NCBI RefSeq assembly: GCF_004355225.1
Contig: NZ_CP037933.1
Coordinates: forward strand, 2,480,001-2,544,000
Direction of reading: 5' to 3'
Source of the DNA: Flavobacterium nackdongense
GTDB lineage: Bacteria; Bacteroidota; Bacteroidia; Flavobacteriales; Flavobacteriaceae
Length of the DNA: 64,000 nucleotides
Shown here: piece by piece, positions 42,848-51,768 of the stretch
Layout: each line of letters begins with the position of its first letter
Numbering within the stretch: the stretch's first letter is position 1
Position numbers and translations under genes: made by a program
Notes under the pieces: model-generated
The model's input: only the letters and a program-made list of their open reading frames with translations
Databases searched by the model: none
Told to the model about the DNA's origin: nothing

Positions 42848-45800
42848 TTTTTATCGAAATATTCTTGAACTTTTTGGTTAAAATTCGAGCGCAAAGGTAA
42901 GGATTGTCTATTTAATATTTCTACGCTATTTAAATAATCCAATAATGCCGGCGGCAAGGGTTTCGATTGATTAGAAAACTCTTTTTTATTGGTTTCAGAT
43001 TGTCGTTTATTTTCTTGACCTTGTTGTTGAATAGCGCTATCCAGTTTTAATAATTCTTGCTTCACATTTAAGATCCTTTGAAGCGTTTCATTCTTAAATC
43101 CTTTGTTTAATAATTGCTTTTCAATTTCCTTCATTTGGTCTAAAGCATTCTGTCCGTTTCCGCCAAATCCTTGTTTACTCAATTCCTTTTGCAAAGCATC
43201 ACGAAGCTGTTTTTGTTCTTTGTAAATTTCCATAATCGCTTTGGCATCGCCTTCACCATCTTCACCATTTTCACCTTCAGAACCTGGTTTCTTGCCTTCT
43301 TTCCCTTTATCTCCTTCTTTGCCTTCGCCCGGTTTTTCTCCGGGCTTCCGCCCTTTTTTCATTCCGTCCTTCATCTTCTCGGCAAGACCTTCTTGCTTTT
43401 TGATAATGTCAGGCAATTGCATTCCTTCGCCTTGACCGGGCTTGGGTTTTCCCTGACCTTCGCCAGACATTGACATTTGCATATTGTTTAAAATGTCAGA
43501 TAAAAAATCAGCCAATTTATTAGCAGAAGATACCGTGTATTGCTGATGTGAAACTCCTTTTGGAATTTGAGCATCTGCAAAAGTCTCTAATGATTTATCT
43601 AAATTGTATTGCGCATTGCCAATTTCTTTGGTAATATTTTCACCAAATTTTGGATTTCGCAAAGACATTGCAAACAAGCTGTCGTCAATATGTTTGAACT
43701 GCAATTTTAAATCTTGTTGGATTTTAAGATTTTTATTGAAAGCTGGAGAACCTACTTTCGCACTCTTGAATTTCGTCATAAGGTCTTCTTGGGAAAAAGA
43801 AAAAGCTAAAAGATTATCCAGAATTTGACGTAACATCGCAACGTCCTCCTCCATTTGTTCCATCTCACCGCTTTCCATACTTTGCTCCATTTTTTCGGAC
43901 ATTTGCTTCATTTTCTTGGCAGCACTTTTCTGTTTCGGTTTGGCCGATGCTTTCTTATCTTTTTGCAATTCATCTGAAGCAATTTTCAAATCTTCGTCAA
44001 TGCTTTTTTCTTGTTCTTTGTCATTGGGAATATCTAAAGGCTTTTTTAATTCCTTATTTTCTTTATCTAATTCTTGAAGATCTTCTTGAATTTTATCGAA
44101 CTCTTTATTGATTTCGTCTTGATTTTCTTTAGTGTTTTCTTTGTCTTTGTTCGACAAATCTTCTTGTTTTTCCGAAAGCTTATCCAATTTATCTTTTAAT
44201 TGTTCTGCCTTTTTTTGAACATAATATTTCTTGGTTAATTCAACCAATTGCTCCAAACTTTTCGATTGATTTTTGGCAGTTTGTTTGAACTTATCCATTT
44301 TCTCCATCAAATCCTCTTGTTGGATTTTATCGTTAAGCTCTTTCAGTTCATCCAATAATTTTTTATTTTTCTCCAAATCTTTGTCGACATTATCTAATCT
44401 TTTTTGTAGCTCTTCCTTGAACTCGTCTTTTTTGTCCGTTTTAGATTTGTCAAGATTATCTTTCATTTTCTCAGCAAATTCCTTCATCATTTTATCTTGC
44501 TGATTTTGCCGCTTAATGAAATCATTTATTTTTTGTTGGTCTTTAAATTCAAAGTTTTCTTTTTCCTTTCCGGATTTTTGCAATTTATCTATCTCGGAAA
44601 TTTGTTTGTCCTGATTTTTCAATGACTTTTCTAAACCATTAATGCTCTCATTTTGCTGCTGGAATTGCAGATCATCCTTCTCTTCATCCGTAGCAATACG
44701 ATTGGAGAAAACAGATGACTTCGTGCTTTTGAAATTATGAATCGCATCGTTGTCAAAAACTTCGAAATAATATTCATAAGAAACTCCTTGTTCTACTGGA
44801 AGCGAACTAGGAAAAGAAAAAATAAACTGATCGTACAAATTAGATTTTACTGCAATAGTTCCACGTTTAACCAATTCAGGCCTGTTTTTAGGATAATAAA
44901 CCACCTGAAGTTTAGATAAGCCGTAATCATCTGAAATTTGTCCTAAAACATAGTTTTTGTCGATTTTAAGACTATCTGGAGCGTTGTTTACATTGATAGT
45001 TGGAAACTGGTCTTTGATTACTGAAATCTGATAATTTAATCTCTCGTAATCCTTTACTATTTCATTAGAAGTCAGAATTTGGTATTCTGTGTTTTGAGCC
45101 ATTTGTTTCGATAAAGTAAAATCGTTATCCGATTTAGAAAAAGAAAAACTGGTAGTCAAATTTTTCCAAACTACATTTTGTGTTGCCAAAGTATTGATTT
45201 GCCAAGTAACACGAGTGCCTTCAGGAACGATGGCGTTTCCGTTTCCTTTGATAATCTCCTGTTTCTTTTTAAGATAAGAAGGAAAATTCAAAATCATTTC
45301 AAAATTGGCAATCGATGGAACGGTAACCACATTCAACTCATAATCGGATGAAGAAACCTCATTCGCCTCCACGTGGAACAAAACGTTTGCTATTGGTTTT
45401 TCAATTCGGTATTGAAATTCTCCGGCTTTAGTGGATTCCATAAAATAACTTTCGTCACCAATAAAAATCATCGCATTTTCAGGAACAATTTTTCCTAGAG
45501 TTTGTATTCGAATGATAAAATCTTTGTTTTGTTCGGTTTGCAAAATTGGATTCAAAACTAAAAATTCGAATGGAGCTGGAGGAATGAATTGCTCTTTGAA
45601 ATGCACTACCCTATCCAAACTTTGAGAAAGTATTTTACTATTTCCAGAAACATAAAAAAATGCAAAAAACAAAATTGGCAGGATTGCCAAAGGCAAATAT
45701 TTTCTATTTGAATTAAAATTAATAGCATTTCCAAAAGGAATTGGCTGCAGTGAATTTGCCTTTTGCTCTATCGAAGCCAATAACAATTCCGATTTATTCT

Positions 45801-46200
45801 GATGCAAATCAGCATCCGACAATTGAAGAAAATTCGTCAGTTTATCATTTACTTCAGTGAAATGATTTCCAATAATCGCAGATGCTTGTTTATAATCAAT
45901 CCCTTTTTGGAGTTTGAATAGTTTGAATATTGGAAATAAAATAAATCGGAACAAGAGGAAAATTTCCACGCCAATAAAAGTCCAAAACAAAAATGTTCTT
46001 CCCATTGGCTTAAGCCAAAGAAAATATTCTACCACAAGCGTAAAAAGAAAATACAGCAAACCCAAACTGATAAAGAAAATAATTCCCCTAATCAGTTCGT
46101 TGGTGTAAAACTTCCTAATAAAAAGTTCTAGCTTTTGATATATAAGCTTCGATTGTTCCAAAATTGATGACGTTTTTTTATAACCGCTAAAAGTAACCAT
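42844..46200 (-). CDS. DUF4175 family membrane protein with long coiled coils
   Basis: The 1118-aa protein has two N-terminal membrane segments (about 38-60 and 65-90) plus one near 170-190, a beta-rich extracytoplasmic part to about 480, then very long Lys/Glu/Gln-rich coiled coils (500-760), and a Gly/Lys/Pro-rich low-complexity part (about 920-1000). It matches the DUF4175 family of Bacteroidetes, of unknown function. It may be an envelope-spanning scaffold. It overlaps ybeY and heads that operon. Confidence 0.85.
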   Translation of the reverse strand: MVTFSGYKKTSSILEQSKLIYQKLELFIRKFYTNELIRGIIFFISLGLLYFLFTLVVEYFLWLKPMGRTFLFWTFIGVEIFLLFRFILFPIFKLFKLQKGIDYKQASAIIGNHFTEVNDKLTNFLQLSDADLHQNKSELLLASIEQKANSLQPIPFGNAINFNSNRKYLPLAILPILFFAFFYVSGNSKILSQSLDRVVHFKEQFIPPAPFEFLVLNPILQTEQNKDFIIRIQTLGKIVPENAMIFIGDESYFMESTKAGEFQYRIEKPIANVLFHVEANEVSSSDYELNVVTVPSIANFEMILNFPSYLKKKQEIIKGNGNAIVPEGTRVTWQINTLATQNVVWKNLTTSFSFSKSDNDFTLSKQMAQNTEYQILTSNEIVKDYERLNYQISVIKDQFPTINVNNAPDSLKIDKNYVLGQISDDYGLSKLQVVYYPKNRPELVKRGTIAVKSNLYDQFIFSFPSSLPVEQGVSYEYYFEVFDNDAIHNFKSTKSSVFSNRIATDEEKDDLQFQQQNESINGLEKSLKNQDKQISEIDKLQKSGKEKENFEFKDQQKINDFIKRQNQQDKMMKEFAEKMKDNLDKSKTDKKDEFKEELQKRLDNVDKDLEKNKKLLDELKELNDKIQQEDLMEKMDKFKQTAKNQSKSLEQLVELTKKYYVQKKAEQLKDKLDKLSEKQEDLSNKDKENTKENQDEINKEFDKIQEDLQELDKENKELKKPLDIPNDKEQEKSIDEDLKIASDELQKDKKASAKPKQKSAAKKMKQMSEKMEQSMESGEMEQMEEDVAMLRQILDNLLAFSFSQEDLMTKFKSAKVGSPAFNKNLKIQQDLKLQFKHIDDSLFAMSLRNPKFGENITKEIGNAQYNLDKSLETFADAQIPKGVSHQQYTVSSANKLADFLSDILNNMQMSMSGEGQGKPKPGQGEGMQLPDIIKKQEGLAEKMKDGMKKGRKPGEKPGEGKEGDKGKEGKKPGSEGENGEDGEGDAKAIMEIYKEQKQLRDALQKELSKQGFGGNGQNALDQMKEIEKQLLNKGFKNETLQRILNVKQELLKLDSAIQQQGQENKRQSETNKKEFSNQSKPLPPALLDYLNSVEILNRQSLPLRSNFNQKVQEYFDKK

Positions 46201-46275
46201 TTTTAAATTTAGTCAATGTTAAAAATATTATAATCGAAAAAAAGCGTATTTTTACAATAGTTAATTTTTAACAAA

Positions 46276-47085
46276 ATGGAAAAACTAATCGAATTATTAA
46301 AAAAGTATAAATCATTAAATGTGATTCCTTCTCTCGAAGAAGAGCAAGCACAATTGTTTGAATATGTTTATACCACAAACCGATTAGAAGGCAATCAATT
46401 ATCACTTTTGCAAACTACCGAATTATTCAAAAGCGACACCATTTCTGGAAATAACATCAGAAATTCGGATATTTTAGAACAAAAAGGAATGTACAGAGCA
46501 TTGAAAAGAATGCTTTTGGCGGTAAAAAACAAAGAAGAATTATCCACAAAATTGATTTTAGAATTGAATTGGTTGAGTATTGGAAGTCTTTGGAATGAGG
46601 ATTATTATAGGAACGCCAAAGAAAAAGGACAACTACAAAATCAATTTAAGGCTAGTCAAAACGTGATTTCTATAAAACAAAATGGCGTTGAAAAAGAAAA
46701 GATAATACCTTTAAGTTCTCCTAAAGATGTTCAGAAAAATATGGAAAACTTGATTGAAAATGTTAATAAAAGTGAATCTTCGGTTTTGGATAAAGTGGTT
46801 TTCTTGGCACAAGAAATTTGGATTCATCAACCTTTTGTTGACGGAAATAAAAGAACTGGACGACTTTTAATCAACTTTTTATTGATGAAAGAAGGTTTTC
46901 CCCTGTTTTCTTATGACACCGAAAATCTAAATTACAATAGTTTACTCGTGGAACAATATTACGATTCCAAACCCCATTTGGTGAAAAATTACATTATTGA
47001 AACGCTGTCCAAAAAAATGAATGATGATATCGAAGCGTTTTCAAAAATTAAAAAAGATTTTAAAGGATTTCGATTGATGCTATAA
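46276..47085 (+). CDS. Fic-family protein with N-terminal inhibitory motif
   Basis: Fic enzymes transfer AMP or a related group to proteins. The 269-aa protein has the core motif as I-H184-Q-P-F187-V-D-G-N-K-R-T-G-R196, with one residue more between His and Phe than the canonical HPFx[D/E]GN[G/K]R. Near the N-terminus T34-N-R-L-E38-G39 fits the autoinhibitory (S/T)xxxE(G/N) motif, so activity would be self-controlled. It stands alone upstream of gltX. The target is unknown. Confidence 0.85.
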   Translation: MEKLIELLKKYKSLNVIPSLEEEQAQLFEYVYTTNRLEGNQLSLLQTTELFKSDTISGNNIRNSDILEQKGMYRALKRMLLAVKNKEELSTKLILELNWLSIGSLWNEDYYRNAKEKGQLQNQFKASQNVISIKQNGVEKEKIIPLSSPKDVQKNMENLIENVNKSESSVLDKVVFLAQEIWIHQPFVDGNKRTGRLLINFLLMKEGFPLFSYDTENLNYNSLLVEQYYDSKPHLVKNYIIETLSKKMNDDIEAFSKIKKDFKGFRLML

Positions 47086-47100
47086 ATTATTCTCCAAAAA

Positions 47101-47136
47101 CTTCCCACTTCCCACTTCTGACTTCTAACTTCTAAT
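47101..47136. repeat. Short tandem ACTTCYNA repeats before the gltX promoter
   Basis: Five or more copies of a 7-base unit (CTTCCCA, CTTCCCA, CTTCTGA, CTTCTAA, CTTCTAA) directly abut the TATCTTTG box. A related tandem repeat stands upstream of trpS at 26904-26931. Confidence 0.75.
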
Positions 47137-47144
47137 TATCTTTG
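47137..47144 (+). promoter_or_regulatory. TAnnTTTG -7 promoter box of gltX
   Basis: TATCTTTG followed by CACC, 16 bases upstream of the gltX ATG. Confidence 0.65.
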
Positions 47145-47160
47145 CACCAAAATTTATAAA

Positions 47161-48672
47161 ATGTCAAACCCAATTCGAGTGCGTTTTGCACCAAGTCCAA
47201 CGGGACCTTTACATATTGGCGGAGTGCGTACTGCCCTATTCAATTATTTGTTTGCCAAAAAAAACAACGGTGTTTTCTTTCTTCGAATTGAGGACACGGA
47301 TCAAAATCGTTTTGTTCCTGGTGCCGAAGAATACATTATGGAAGCCTTGGAATGGTTAGGAATTGCTCCAGATGAAACCATTGGAAAGAATGAAAAATTT
47401 GGTCCTTATAAACAATCCGAAAGAAAGCATTTGTACCAACAATATGCTGATGAATTAATCAATTCCGGAAATGCGTATTATGCTTTTGATACTGCTGAAG
47501 CATTGGATTTGCACAGAAAACAACACGAAGAGCAAGGAAAAACATTTATTTACAATTGGCATAATCGTGAAAAACTGGATACTTCATTAGTAATTTCTGC
47601 TGAGGAATCCGCTAAAAGAATTGCTGCTGGTGAAGATTATGTAATTCGCTTTAAAACTCCAGTTGACGAAACTTTGTATTTGAAAGACATTATACGTGGC
47701 GAAGTGAAGTTTGAAACTAATCTTTTGGACGATAAAGTTTTGTTCAAAAGTGATGGAATGCCTACGTATCATTTAGCGAATATTGTTGATGATCATTTAA
47801 TGGAAACTTCTCACGTAATTCGTGGTGAAGAATGGTTGCCTTCTATGCCTTTACACGTTTTATTGTACCGAGCCTTTGGTTGGGAAGCACCTGAATTTGC
47901 ACATTTACCATTGATTTTGAAACCGATTGGAAACGGAAAATTATCCAAACGTGATGGCGATAAATTAGGATTTCCTGTGTTTCCATTAGAATGGAAAACT
48001 GCAGAAGGAGTTTCATCAGGTTACAGAGAAAAAGGATTTTTTCCGGAAGCTGTAGTTAACTTTTTAGCTTTATTGGGATGGAATGATGGAACAGAACAAG
48101 AATTATTTTCGTTAGAAGAATTAGTTCAAAAATTTGATTTGAATAGAGTACACAAAGCGGGCGCTAAATTTGACCCAGAGAAAAACAAATGGTTCAACCA
48201 CCAATATTTAGTGAAACAAAATGATGAAGATTTGGCAAAAGCCTTTGCTCCTATTGTTGCTGATAAAGGTATAGATTCCTACGAATTGGCTAAGTTGGAA
48301 AAAATAGTTTCACTAATAAAAGAACGGGCCAATTTCGTTTCAGAATTTTGGGATTTGAGTGATTTCTTTTTTGTGGCACCAATATCTTATGATGAAAAAG
48401 CAAGAAAAAATTGGAAGGAAGAAACTCCAACTTTGATGCAAGAATTGATTTCAGTTCTTGGAGAAATAACCGATTTCACCTCCTTGAATATCGAAACCAT
48501 AGTAAAAGATTGGATGACGAAAAACGAAATTGGAATGGGAAAAGTAATGCAGCCGTTTCGTTTGAGTTTAGTTGGCGCTTTGAAAGGTCCTCACCTATTT
48601 GACATCGTGGAACTCATTGGAAAAGAAGAAACGATTCAAAGAATCGAAAAAGCAATAGATTCTTTAAAATAA
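47161..48672 (+). CDS. gltX: Glutamyl-tRNA synthetase
   Basis: This class I synthetase charges tRNA-Glu. The 503-aa protein starts MSNPIRVRFAPSPTGPLHIG with the HIGH motif, followed by FLRIEDTDQNR, RGEEWLPSMPLH, and the KMSKS motif as KLSKRDGD near residue 260. The C-terminal helical anticodon-binding domain is complete. A separate glnS is also present in the window, so this enzyme is probably discriminating for Glu. Confidence 0.96.
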   Translation: MSNPIRVRFAPSPTGPLHIGGVRTALFNYLFAKKNNGVFFLRIEDTDQNRFVPGAEEYIMEALEWLGIAPDETIGKNEKFGPYKQSERKHLYQQYADELINSGNAYYAFDTAEALDLHRKQHEEQGKTFIYNWHNREKLDTSLVISAEESAKRIAAGEDYVIRFKTPVDETLYLKDIIRGEVKFETNLLDDKVLFKSDGMPTYHLANIVDDHLMETSHVIRGEEWLPSMPLHVLLYRAFGWEAPEFAHLPLILKPIGNGKLSKRDGDKLGFPVFPLEWKTAEGVSSGYREKGFFPEAVVNFLALLGWNDGTEQELFSLEELVQKFDLNRVHKAGAKFDPEKNKWFNHQYLVKQNDEDLAKAFAPIVADKGIDSYELAKLEKIVSLIKERANFVSEFWDLSDFFFVAPISYDEKARKNWKEETPTLMQELISVLGEITDFTSLNIETIVKDWMTKNEIGMGKVMQPFRLSLVGALKGPHLFDIVELIGKEETIQRIEKAIDSLK

Positions 48673-48758
48673 ACACAAAGTTCACAAAGAAGGCACAAAG
48701 TTCACTATTATTCTAGTACCCTTTGTGCTTTCTTATTTAAAAATATTGATGTATTTCT

Positions 48759-49397
48759 TTATAAATAAACAATCAAATTTCCATTCAAAATTCCTGGATT
48801 TCCTTTAAAATTATAACCTAAATTTTGACTGTTTAAATTTCCAAGTATATTGTTTAGACCATATTGGTAAGAAACATTCAGCCGAAAGTGACGAACTCCG
48901 GCGGTGATTCCTATTACAGGATAAAAATTAAATTTAGAAATATCCACAATATCTTTCGCCAACAAAGTAGTTCCTGTAATGATATTGTTTTCTTTGTCAT
49001 TTTCCACATCAAGCTTTCCATTAATTTGAACCAATGGTCCCATTTCTATACTTAAATGGCTTTCGATAATTTTATAACTCCACATCAATGAAATTTGAGC
49101 AGACGCTAATTTATAATTGGTGTCTTCGGTAATAAATCCGCTGTTTGTGGCAACCGAAAAATTGTTTTCGCTAAACTGTATCGCATACACCATATCCCAA
49201 TTGTTATAATAATTGCCACGCATCGAAAGTCCACCGTTCCAACCTGTACCGGCTTTTGTTTGAAAATCGTTTGTGTTTAAAGTAAATTGATTCACACCAA
49301 AACAAATTCCGATTCGGTTGGAATCTCGATAATCATATTGTGAAAAACAAAACAATGTAATCTGTAAAAAAACAGCGGTAAAATATATCTTTTTCAT
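48759..49397 (-). CDS. Secreted or outer-membrane beta-barrel protein, 212 aa
   Basis: It has a signal peptide (1-20, ending LFCFSQ) and then alternating strands such as RIGICFGVNQFTLNT, YAIQFSENNFSV, ASAQISLMWSYKI and RHFRLNVSYQYGLNN. That pattern suggests a small outer-membrane barrel of about 8 strands. No family was recognised. It is convergent with gltX and apparently transcribed alone. Confidence 0.72.
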   Translation of the reverse strand: MKKIYFTAVFLQITLFCFSQYDYRDSNRIGICFGVNQFTLNTNDFQTKAGTGWNGGLSMRGNYYNNWDMVYAIQFSENNFSVATNSGFITEDTNYKLASAQISLMWSYKIIESHLSIEMGPLVQINGKLDVENDKENNIITGTTLLAKDIVDISKFNFYPVIGITAGVRHFRLNVSYQYGLNNILGNLNSQNLGYNFKGNPGILNGNLIVYL

Positions 49398-49473
49398 AAA
49401 ATAGCTTTAAACATCGGCAAACCTAAAGTTTTTTTGTAATTTAACAGTGATTTTTAACCTAAATTATATTTTT

Positions 49474-50475
49474 ATGGATCCTTTTTTTATTGTTATTTTG
49501 GTCCTCGGACTCTTTATTTTTCTGTCCTCCTTTTTTACTGTCAAACAACAGACCGCTGTTATCATTGAGCGCTTTGGGAAATTCCTGAGCGTGAGAAATT
49601 CAGGTCTTCAATTAAAAATTCCATTAATTGACCGAATTGCCGGTCGTGTTAATCTTAGAATTCAACAATTGGATGTTATGATTGAAACCAAAACAAAAGA
49701 CAATGTTTTTATCAAAATGAAAGTTTCGGTACAGTTCAAAGTCATTCAAGAACACGTTTATGAAGCTTTTTACAAACTGGAATATCCTCACGATCAGATT
49801 ACCGCTTACGTTTTTGACGTGGTTCGTGCCGAAGTTCCAAAATTGATTCTTGATGATGTTTTTGAACGTAAAGATGATATTGCTATTGGCGTGAAACGCG
49901 AATTAAACGAAGCGATGATGACTTATGGTTACGATATTATCAACACTTTGGTGACTGACATTGACCCTGATATTCAAGTAAAAAATGCAATGAACCGCAT
50001 CAATGCTGCCGATAGAGAAAAAACCGCAGCAATGTTCGAATCGGAAGCGCAAAGAATTAGAATTGTGGCTAAAGCCAAAGCGGAAGCGGAAAGTAAAAAA
50101 TTGCAAGGTCAGGGAATTGCTGATCAAAGAAGGGAAATTGCACGAGGATTGGTAGAAAGTGTTGAAGTCCTAAATCAAGTTGGAATCAACTCACAAGAAG
50201 CTTCCGCATTAATCGTAATTACCCAACATTATGATACTTTACAAGCCATTGGAGCTGACACCAATTCCAATTTAATATTGTTGCCTAACTCTCCTCAAGC
50301 TGCCAGCGATATGCTCAACAGTATGGTCACCAGTTTCACAGCGTCGAATATTATTGGCGAACAAATGAAAAATCAACCCAAAAGAGTGAAAAAACAAGGC
50401 ACTACAGCGATTGATTATAATCCGTCGGATACTTCAAATCCAGCAGAAAATCCAAATCCAACGGAACAAGCATAA
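49474..50475 (+). CDS. SPFH/band 7 membrane protein (stomatin/QmcA-like)
   Basis: From the ATG at 49474 the protein is 333 aa: one membrane segment (residues 3-22), then an SPFH/band 7 domain beginning VKQQTAVIIERFGKFLSVRNSGLQLKIPLIDRI, a coiled coil rich in Ala/Glu (EKTAAMFESEAQRIRIVAKAKAEAESKKLQGQG) and a Pro/Asn-rich tail. Family members form oligomers in membrane microdomains and support proteases or quality control. A bidirectional terminator follows. The upstream GTG at 49447 is less likely. Confidence 0.9.
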   Translation: MDPFFIVILVLGLFIFLSSFFTVKQQTAVIIERFGKFLSVRNSGLQLKIPLIDRIAGRVNLRIQQLDVMIETKTKDNVFIKMKVSVQFKVIQEHVYEAFYKLEYPHDQITAYVFDVVRAEVPKLILDDVFERKDDIAIGVKRELNEAMMTYGYDIINTLVTDIDPDIQVKNAMNRINAADREKTAAMFESEAQRIRIVAKAKAEAESKKLQGQGIADQRREIARGLVESVEVLNQVGINSQEASALIVITQHYDTLQAIGADTNSNLILLPNSPQAASDMLNSMVTSFTASNIIGEQMKNQPKRVKKQGTTAIDYNPSDTSNPAENPNPTEQA

Positions 50476-50499
50476 AATCATAAACAATTTTTACGCAAA

Positions 50500-50525
50500 A
50501 AAAAGAGGCTTAACGGCCTCTTTTT
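50500..50525. terminator. Bidirectional terminator overlapping a gene end
   Basis: AAAAAGAGGC (50500-50509) pairs with GCCTCTTTTT (50516-50525). It serves the band 7 gene and overlaps the last codons of the convergent gene ending at 50510. Confidence 0.8.
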
Positions 50526-50764
50526 CTTTTTAAGAACCAATTGATTAAAATTGGAACTGCTATGTTGATTATCGTTCCTGAATAGTTCGAAAGAATCGAT
50601 TTATAATCTCCAACAAATCCTTTAATAAGATTTAGCGGCAAAATACTTTCTTTTGTCTTTTCAACATCTAAAACTATTCTTTTTAGATTGAGTTCTTTCT
50701 CCACTTTTAGAATTTCCAACTCTAAATCAATTTGCGCGTAGGACGAATATTTTTTGGTTCCCAT
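50510..50764 (-). CDS. Small protein of a YtxH/holin-like operon (DUF6327-like)
   Basis: The 84-aa protein starts MGTKKYSSYAQIDLELEILK, a helical region that looks coiled-coil, and ends with a hydrophobic segment (SGTIINIAVPILINWFLKRK) and a basic tail. I associate it with DUF6327-type proteins found behind YtxH and holin-like genes in flavobacteria, though not with certainty. Its start lies 2 bases after the stop of the preceding gene, so it belongs to the same operon. Confidence 0.75.
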   Translation of the reverse strand: MGTKKYSSYAQIDLELEILKVEKELNLKRIVLDVEKTKESILPLNLIKGFVGDYKSILSNYSGTIINIAVPILINWFLKRKRGR

Positions 50765-50766
50765 AG

Positions 50767-51117
50767 TTAGTCGTTAAAAAAGATTTCTGAAAATTTCTCC
50801 AAAATAGGTCCTTCAACGATTTTATCTTTAACTAAAAATAAAAGTCCCGAGAAAACCAAATAAACGCCTCCTACTATCAAAAATCCCAATGCAGTACTAT
50901 CTAAGGCTTCGCCGATAAAAAAAGCTCCAGCTATAGAACAAAACAACAAAACCATCATCAAACTCATTGCAATTAAAGCGAATTTCAACATCATCGTGGT
51001 CGATTTCATCGCCACCTTAAAACCCCATAACTTATAATAGGCTAGGCTGTTTTCGATATACTCTTTCGCTTGTTTTTGAATGTCTTCGGTATGTTCTTTT
51101 AGTTCTTCAAAAGCCAT
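50767..51117 (-). CDS. Holin superfamily III-like inner-membrane protein
   Basis: At 116 aa it has an N-terminal amphipathic helix (EELKEHTEDIQKQAKEYIENSLAYYKLWGFK) and two membrane segments (about 43-70 and 76-96), the layout of the phage-holin-III-like/DUF1469 family. Such proteins occur in general stress operons of non-phage origin. The gene is between the YtxH gene (18 bases upstream) and the small gene downstream (2 bases). Confidence 0.82.
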   Translation of the reverse strand: MAFEELKEHTEDIQKQAKEYIENSLAYYKLWGFKVAMKSTTMMLKFALIAMSLMMVLLFCSIAGAFFIGEALDSTALGFLIVGGVYLVFSGLLFLVKDKIVEGPILEKFSEIFFND

Positions 51118-51135
51118 AAATTAGTATTTAAGAAT

Positions 51136-51489
51136 TTAATTTTCGTGATTCGCCATTTGTTTTTTTTGAAGCTTGGCGTTTTGTTCTTTCAAATCGGCCA
51201 ATTTAGTTTCCAAAAAAGAAATAACGTCTTCGGTTTTGTAACTCATATTAGAAACCATTTCTTCATAAGTTTCTTCTAAATCGTGTTTGGATCCTTCAAA
51301 TCTTTTTCGCAACTGATGTGTCACGTCTTCGTATTTGTGTTTCAAATTGTCTTTCACATCATCAAAACCATCTTTGATTTTTTCTCTGGTTTTTGAACCT
51401 TTATCTGGAGCAAATAAAATTCCTACTCCTGCTCCAATCGCTGCACCTAATAAAAGTGCCAATACTGAATTTCCTGCATTATTTGACAT
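51136..51489 (-). CDS. YtxH domain protein
   Basis: The 117-aa protein begins MSNNAGNSVLALLLGAAIGAGVGILFAPDKGSKTREKI, with a Gly-rich membrane segment followed by the YtxH helix, and continues as a charged amphipathic coiled coil. YtxH proteins are stress-associated envelope proteins. The ATG at 51489 is used; the longer frame to 51540 adds unrelated residues. First gene of a three-gene operon. Confidence 0.85.
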   Translation of the reverse strand: MSNNAGNSVLALLLGAAIGAGVGILFAPDKGSKTREKIKDGFDDVKDNLKHKYEDVTHQLRKRFEGSKHDLEETYEEMVSNMSYKTEDVISFLETKLADLKEQNAKLQKKQMANHEN

Positions 51490-51768
51490 CGCTTTAGAAT
51501 TTAAATTAATAATACCTAAAGTTACAAACTTTATCAACACACTAATGTTAATAAGGCGTTAAAGTGAAATAAATTCGACACAAAACTCAAATAAACCGCT
51601 TTATTTTTAAGAACTTTTTCGTAATGATAAAAAGTATGTAAAACTTAAAAAAACGTTTTAAAATCAACTTATGAAAGCCGTTTTTGATTGATAAAACTGA
51701 TAAAATTTAATAAAACAATCGTAAAAACATATAATAAATAAAAGCGCTCCTAAAAGCGCTTTCTATAG

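Noticed and set aside
43171..44919. Several plus-strand frames opposite the DUF4175 gene
   Set aside because: They mirror the Lys/Glu-rich coiled-coil codons as Phe/Ser/Leu-rich sequence and have no independent features.
45369..45384. CACGTGGAACA in the DUF4175 gene as a fifth parS site
   Set aside because: Only one half matches; the other half (CCTC) departs from the consensus at several positions.
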